A stretch of 9,447 bases of DNA from Schlesneria sp. (lineage in GTDB: Bacteria > Planctomycetota > Planctomycetia > Planctomycetales > Planctomycetaceae): positions 1-9,447 of the forward strand of contig JANXOO010000644.1 of NCBI GenBank assembly GCA_025353525.1, written 5' to 3'. The translations under genes and the position numbers were made by a program. Each line of letters opens with the position of its first letter. Positions within the stretch are counted from its first letter, which is position 1. The notes below the pieces were generated by a model. The model ran no database searches, was not told the origin of the DNA, and saw only the letters and a list, made by a program, of their open reading frames with translations. Of the stretch, positions 7,014 through 9,447 are shown piece after piece.

Positions 7014-7031
7014 CCCGGCCATCAGCCCGGG
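7006..7031 (-). terminator. Intrinsic terminator of the Cys-ribbon/spherulin-4 operon
   Basis: On the - strand CCCGG (7031-7027) pairs with CCGGG (7018-7014) around an 8-base loop and is followed by ATTTTTTA (7013-7006). The hairpin overlaps the TGA stop of the spherulin-4-like gene. The stem is short but all G-C, and position and T-tract fit an intrinsic terminator. Confidence 0.7.
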
Positions 7032-7885
7032 TCATTCATTGCCCCGATCATCTGGATTTCGTCGTCCCACCAGGTCGGAAGAGTTCCCCATGGATGAATA
7101 GTGTCGGGCGGCGGACCGACAGCATCCGTGACGTAGACATAGCCGGTGCGTCGTTGCTTCGCCAGCCGTAATTGTCGCACGAATGTCGGGCTGGTGTGAA
7201 CCAGCATTGCGAACCGGCTGGACGGCCAGGTCGACATCCAGGCGGCGGGCATGACCCCTTCGTACGCCAGTCTTGTTTCATTGTTTTCGTGAATAATGAT
7301 GACATCCATGATCGGCCCCATCGGACGCTTGATGATGAAATCCTCGACGCAATTGTTTCCAGGGTTCCCGATCACGAATGCGTTTGCTTTTACGGAATTG
7401 ATATGTGTTCGAAGTGGTCCGTAGTAGGAAGCGATGGGTGCCGCGTCCGAAGACTGCTCGTCGATAAAGATCCCGTGCAATTCCGGATACAGACTGAACC
7501 AGTTGGTCACATTCGTCTTCGCAGTTGCCAACGGAGCGACTCCGTGCGCATTCGCATAGTCCGACGTAATATAGCCGATCACCGTGATCCCTTTTTTCGC
7601 TGCTCGTCCGATCACGTCTGCGTAGCTGGCATCGATCGTCGTCCCGACGTTGCCACTATTGATATTCGCGATCGCAACGATCCCGACGTTATTCCGGGGA
7701 TCGTACGAGTCAATCAGCCGGTTCCAGGCCTTGAGTCCGTCACCTGCCGGATAAAAGTAGGCAGGAACGAGCAGTTTCATCGATCCCGGTTCACGTTGCG
7801 AGACCGGGTCGTCCGCTGCGACGGGTTGACCAATTCCGATGAACAAACCTGTGAATAGCACGACCGAGGCGATCCAGCGAATCAT
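7022..7885 (-). CDS. Secreted spherulin-4-like (spherulation-specific family 4) protein
   Basis: The 287-residue product starts with a signal peptide (MIRW, hydrophobic core 5-19, likely cut after AA at about 24) and is probably exported. The mature part resembles spherulation-specific family 4: MKLLVPAYFYPAGDGLKAWNRL (36-57), GIVAIANINSGN (68-79), GITVIGYITSDYA (99-111), YPELHGIFIDE (133-143) and VIGNPG (171-176). These alternating strand and helix blocks suggest a TIM-barrel like those of glycoside hydrolases, with D142-E143 at the end of a central strand as candidate acidic residues. Catalysis on polysaccharide is inference, since no biochemical role is firmly known to me. The ATG at 7885 has GGAG 7 bases upstream and overlaps the stop of the preceding gene (ATGA), so the pair is probably translationally coupled. 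A terminator overlaps the stop. Confidence 0.87.
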   Translation of the reverse strand: MIRWIASVVLFTGLFIGIGQPVAADDPVSQREPGSMKLLVPAYFYPAGDGLKAWNRLIDSYDPRNNVGIVAIANINSGNVGTTIDASYADVIGRAAKKGITVIGYITSDYANAHGVAPLATAKTNVTNWFSLYPELHGIFIDEQSSDAAPIASYYGPLRTHINSVKANAFVIGNPGNNCVEDFIIKRPMGPIMDVIIIHENNETRLAYEGVMPAAWMSTWPSSRFAMLVHTSPTFVRQLRLAKQRRTGYVYVTDAVGPPPDTIHPWGTLPTWWDDEIQMIGAMNDPG

Positions 7886-9039
7886 CGAACTTCTCCGGAA
7901 ATTTCGAGTTGGCTGTCAAGCAACGATTTCACAATCCGTTCGTCTTCGTCATCGAGCGGACGAAAGCCGATGGCTGCGTATGTTTCGTAGTTTGTCCAAA
8001 GAAAGGCCGTCTTCCCGTTGAGCGTCAGTACAGCGGTGGGCGGCTTGCCTCGCAACGACGAGACTTGCTCTAACTGAGCCGCAAAGATGAACCGGGGCAA
8101 ATCTCCCGAATCGACGGGCGATGGTGAACGGCGAAAGACCGACGATTCAATCTCGACGCGTACGGTCCCTTCGCGAAACATCACCGGAGCATCGACCACG
8201 TAATGATCGGCTCCTTCTTCCGATGACACGACGATCGCATCGAAGATCACCCAGGCATCCTTGTCGAGACTCGGCATCCGCAACGGTTCCGACTGCCCGG
8301 GTTTTCCATTCGACAGCGTTTCATGAAGAAATTCCGACAGCGAGCTCGCCGCAAGCCGGGACATCGCAGTGGCTTCCCGCCCAAACCGGCGAATCTCTGC
8401 GGCGGTTCGATCCTTTCGGCCGAGAACATCCACGGCCTTTCGGGCCCGATCGAGTTCAGCGGCGGCTTTCGTGAAATCGCGTTCCTTCAGCGCGGCCATT
8501 CCGGCGTCGTTCGACTTCGCGACAATCGCTTTGGCGTTTTCGATCCGGAATCGATACCACAAACCGACACCGGTCAGCCCGCAGATCAGAATGATTGCAG
8601 TCGCAATCAGCCTTAACGGAGTAATGAAGGGACTTCGCGGTTCGCGGACAATGACGGGTTCCGGTACCGCCCGTGCTACAACAGCAGTCGCGGATGCTTT
8701 TTGTCCTGGGGCAGATTTCGTGCGAGGTGCGGATTTCGCAGGCGATTCGACGGGCACATCGTCGACGACTGCATTGGCCGAAGCGCGAGTCGACTTCGGT
8801 TCGGTACCCGGCTTTGTTGACGATTCTTTTGGATTCGGCCTGGGCTTCGGAACAGGATAGACGTTTCGGGGCAAGACGAATACAGGGCGTTCGCAATCGG
8901 GACAGACCGGGCGTTGGGACAACGTCGTCCGCTGTCCGACGACTTTGCCTCCGCAATCGCAGACCACCTCGAACTGTTCGGGTAGTACCGGCGTCGGCTG
9001 CTGAAACAGAGACTTCGCTCGACTCAACCAACCGGACAT
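7882..9039 (-). CDS. Cys-ribbon, single-membrane-span protein, unknown function
   Basis: The 385-residue product has a recognisable layout. An N-terminal zinc-ribbon-like segment carries Cys27, Cys29, Cys46 and Cys49 (VVCDCGGK and CPDCERP). A low-complexity Pro/Ser/Lys/Ala linker spans about 60-135, and one membrane helix about 142-163. A charged helical stretch at 165-245 recalls TPR-like repeats (AALKERDFTKAAAELDRA). A probably beta-rich domain ends the protein (about 260-385). Cys-ribbon plus linker plus one membrane span is common in planctomycetes, where the ribbon is expected in the cytoplasm. The first pair is CxC rather than the usual CxxC. The ATG at 9039 has GGTGA (9043-9047) 3 bases away. 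A possible -10 (GATAAT, 9104-9109 on the - strand) lacks a -35. I do not recognise the C-terminal domain. Confidence 0.82.
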   Translation of the reverse strand: MSGWLSRAKSLFQQPTPVLPEQFEVVCDCGGKVVGQRTTLSQRPVCPDCERPVFVLPRNVYPVPKPRPNPKESSTKPGTEPKSTRASANAVVDDVPVESPAKSAPRTKSAPGQKASATAVVARAVPEPVIVREPRSPFITPLRLIATAIILICGLTGVGLWYRFRIENAKAIVAKSNDAGMAALKERDFTKAAAELDRARKAVDVLGRKDRTAAEIRRFGREATAMSRLAASSLSEFLHETLSNGKPGQSEPLRMPSLDKDAWVIFDAIVVSSEEGADHYVVDAPVMFREGTVRVEIESSVFRRSPSPVDSGDLPRFIFAAQLEQVSSLRGKPPTAVLTLNGKTAFLWTNYETYAAIGFRPLDDEDERIVKSLLDSQLEISGEVR

Positions 9040-9181
9040 GAATCACCGAATCGGGTTGCGGAAGACGGAACGTCGTGATACGTCGCGCAGCACGAATTGA
9101 CACATTATCAAAAGTCAGCGTTTTCTGCTCGCGTTACCGTATGAAGCATTCCTCCGGCGAATAGGCAGAAAAGGAAATACC

Positions 9182-9199
9182 AGTCGCTGAAAAGCGACT
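9182..9199 (+). other. Perfect hairpin with a GAAA tetraloop
   Basis: AGTCGCT (9182-9188) and AGCGACT (9193-9199) form a perfect 7-bp stem closed by GAAA (9189-9192), a GNRA-type loop in RNA. Only TTTG follows, so it is not a typical intrinsic terminator. It may be part of a small structured RNA or a dispersed repeat. Confidence 0.5.
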
Positions 9200-9330
9200 T
9201 TGCGAGCATCCGGATTATCGACGGCAAGCGTAAAAAGTGCAAAGGACCGGCGCATCACCTGCTGTCGGAACCAGTTTGACTGAAAATGACTGAATCGCTC
9301 GGCGAGATGCTGCAGAGAAATGCGAAGAAT

Positions 9331-9376
9331 TTTTACCACAGAGACGCAGAGGCACAGAGAAGAAGAGAGAAGAGAC
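9331..9376 (+). repeat. Degenerate 8-base tandem repeat (CACAGAG type)
   Basis: After TTTTACC come units CACAGAGA, CGCAGAGG, CACAGAGA, AGAAGAGA and GAAGAGAC (9337-9376). I recognise this as a type of sequence scattered between genes in many environmental bacteria (planctomycetes, acidobacteria, verrucomicrobia, cyanobacteria). Its translations, such as SVPLRLCGK on the other strand, are often mistaken for protein. Recognition is from memory, not from a search. Confidence 0.6.
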
Positions 9377-9447
9377 GCGTTGCAATGGCGCTCCGAGAGG
9401 CTGATCAGGGTTTCTCGTTTCTTCGTTACTGCATGGCATTTTTTGGG

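Larger units (their letters stand above)
6134..7021. other. Long non-coding gap rich in small hairpins
   Basis: Nearly 900 bases separate two - strand operons and hold no reading frame I believe in. Perfect short stems include TCGCAA/TTGCGA (6262-6280), CGATTG/CAATCG (6438-6454), CCTGTCG/CGACAGG (6473-6492), a 7-bp stem with one wobble (6520-6536), CGCATT/AATGCG (6614-6634), GACCG/CGGTC near 6880 and the hairpin of the repeat at 6949. Two copies of CGA(G/C)TTTTTCATT start 45 bases apart (6677 and 6722). A- and T-runs are frequent. It could carry small RNAs, dispersed repeats or remains of decayed genes; I cannot choose between these. Confidence 0.5.
9040..9447. other. Gene-free right end
   Basis: About 400 bases contain no reading frame with family resemblance or a credible ribosome site. 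The stretch holds the presumed promoter region of the - strand operon, a 13-base match to the hairpin-bearing repeat (CGCGAGCAGAAAA on the - strand, 9121-9133), a GAAA-capped hairpin (9182-9199), a short near-duplication of TGACTGAA and an 8-base tandem repeat (9337-9376). Confidence 0.55.

Noticed and set aside
7172..7858. 228-codon open frame on the + strand
   Set aside because: It is antisense to the spherulin-4-like gene, has a composition dictated by that gene, and shows no family resemblance.
8456..9103. 215-codon open frame on the - strand
   Set aside because: It is a shifted frame of the Cys-ribbon gene, Arg/Ser rich, without recognisable domains.
9115..9439. Two overlapping short open frames on the - strand at the right end
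   Set aside because: Both run through the CACAGAG-type repeat, whose translations are frequent false genes.
1..9447. tRNA, rRNA, CRISPR array or insertion sequence
   Set aside because: No tRNA arm motifs in a cloverleaf context, no regularly spaced repeats and no transposase-like frame were seen on either strand.

Overview
The window looks like chromosomal DNA of a planctomycete (Planctomycetota). The evidence is the protein set: a Cys-ribbon/single-membrane-span/linker protein of a type typical of that phylum, a DUF3500 protein, a spherulin-4-like secreted protein and a HEAT-repeat protein, all at moderate GC, with short operons and long gene-poor gaps that carry short repeats. This assignment rests on family recognition, not on a database search. 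There is no rRNA, tRNA, CRISPR array, transposase or phage gene.

Left part, + strand (1-4290): the C-terminal end of a membrane protein, possibly a major facilitator transporter, enters from the left edge and is closed by a strong intrinsic terminator (349-385). Four genes then follow in one direction: bioF (biotin synthesis, pimeloyl-CoA to 8-amino-7-oxononanoate), a HINT-type HIT hydrolase, an exported DUF3500 protein and a HEAT-repeat protein. The gaps are 92, 23 and 30 bases, so the last three probably form one transcript. Their products have no obvious shared pathway.

Middle, - strand (4362-6133): a GT87-family multi-pass glycosyltransferase and a small coiled-coil membrane protein overlap by GTGA and are probably translationally coupled. 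They converge on the HEAT gene. An extended -10 promoter candidate lies just upstream of the glycosyltransferase.

A gap of nearly 900 bases (6134-7021) has no credible gene. It holds many small perfect hairpins, T-runs, three copies of a degenerate motif and one copy of a hairpin-bearing repeat. The other copy of that repeat ends at the bioF start codon.

Right part, - strand (7022-9039): a Cys-ribbon/membrane-span protein and a secreted spherulin-4-like protein overlap by ATGA and end in an intrinsic terminator. The last 400 bases (9040-9447) have no supported gene; they contain a GAAA-capped hairpin and a degenerate 8-base tandem repeat (CACAGAG type) resembling sequences scattered through many environmental bacterial genomes.

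No defence system or biosynthetic cluster is visible. The most unusual content is the non-coding repeat and hairpin material and the two coupled gene pairs of unknown function.
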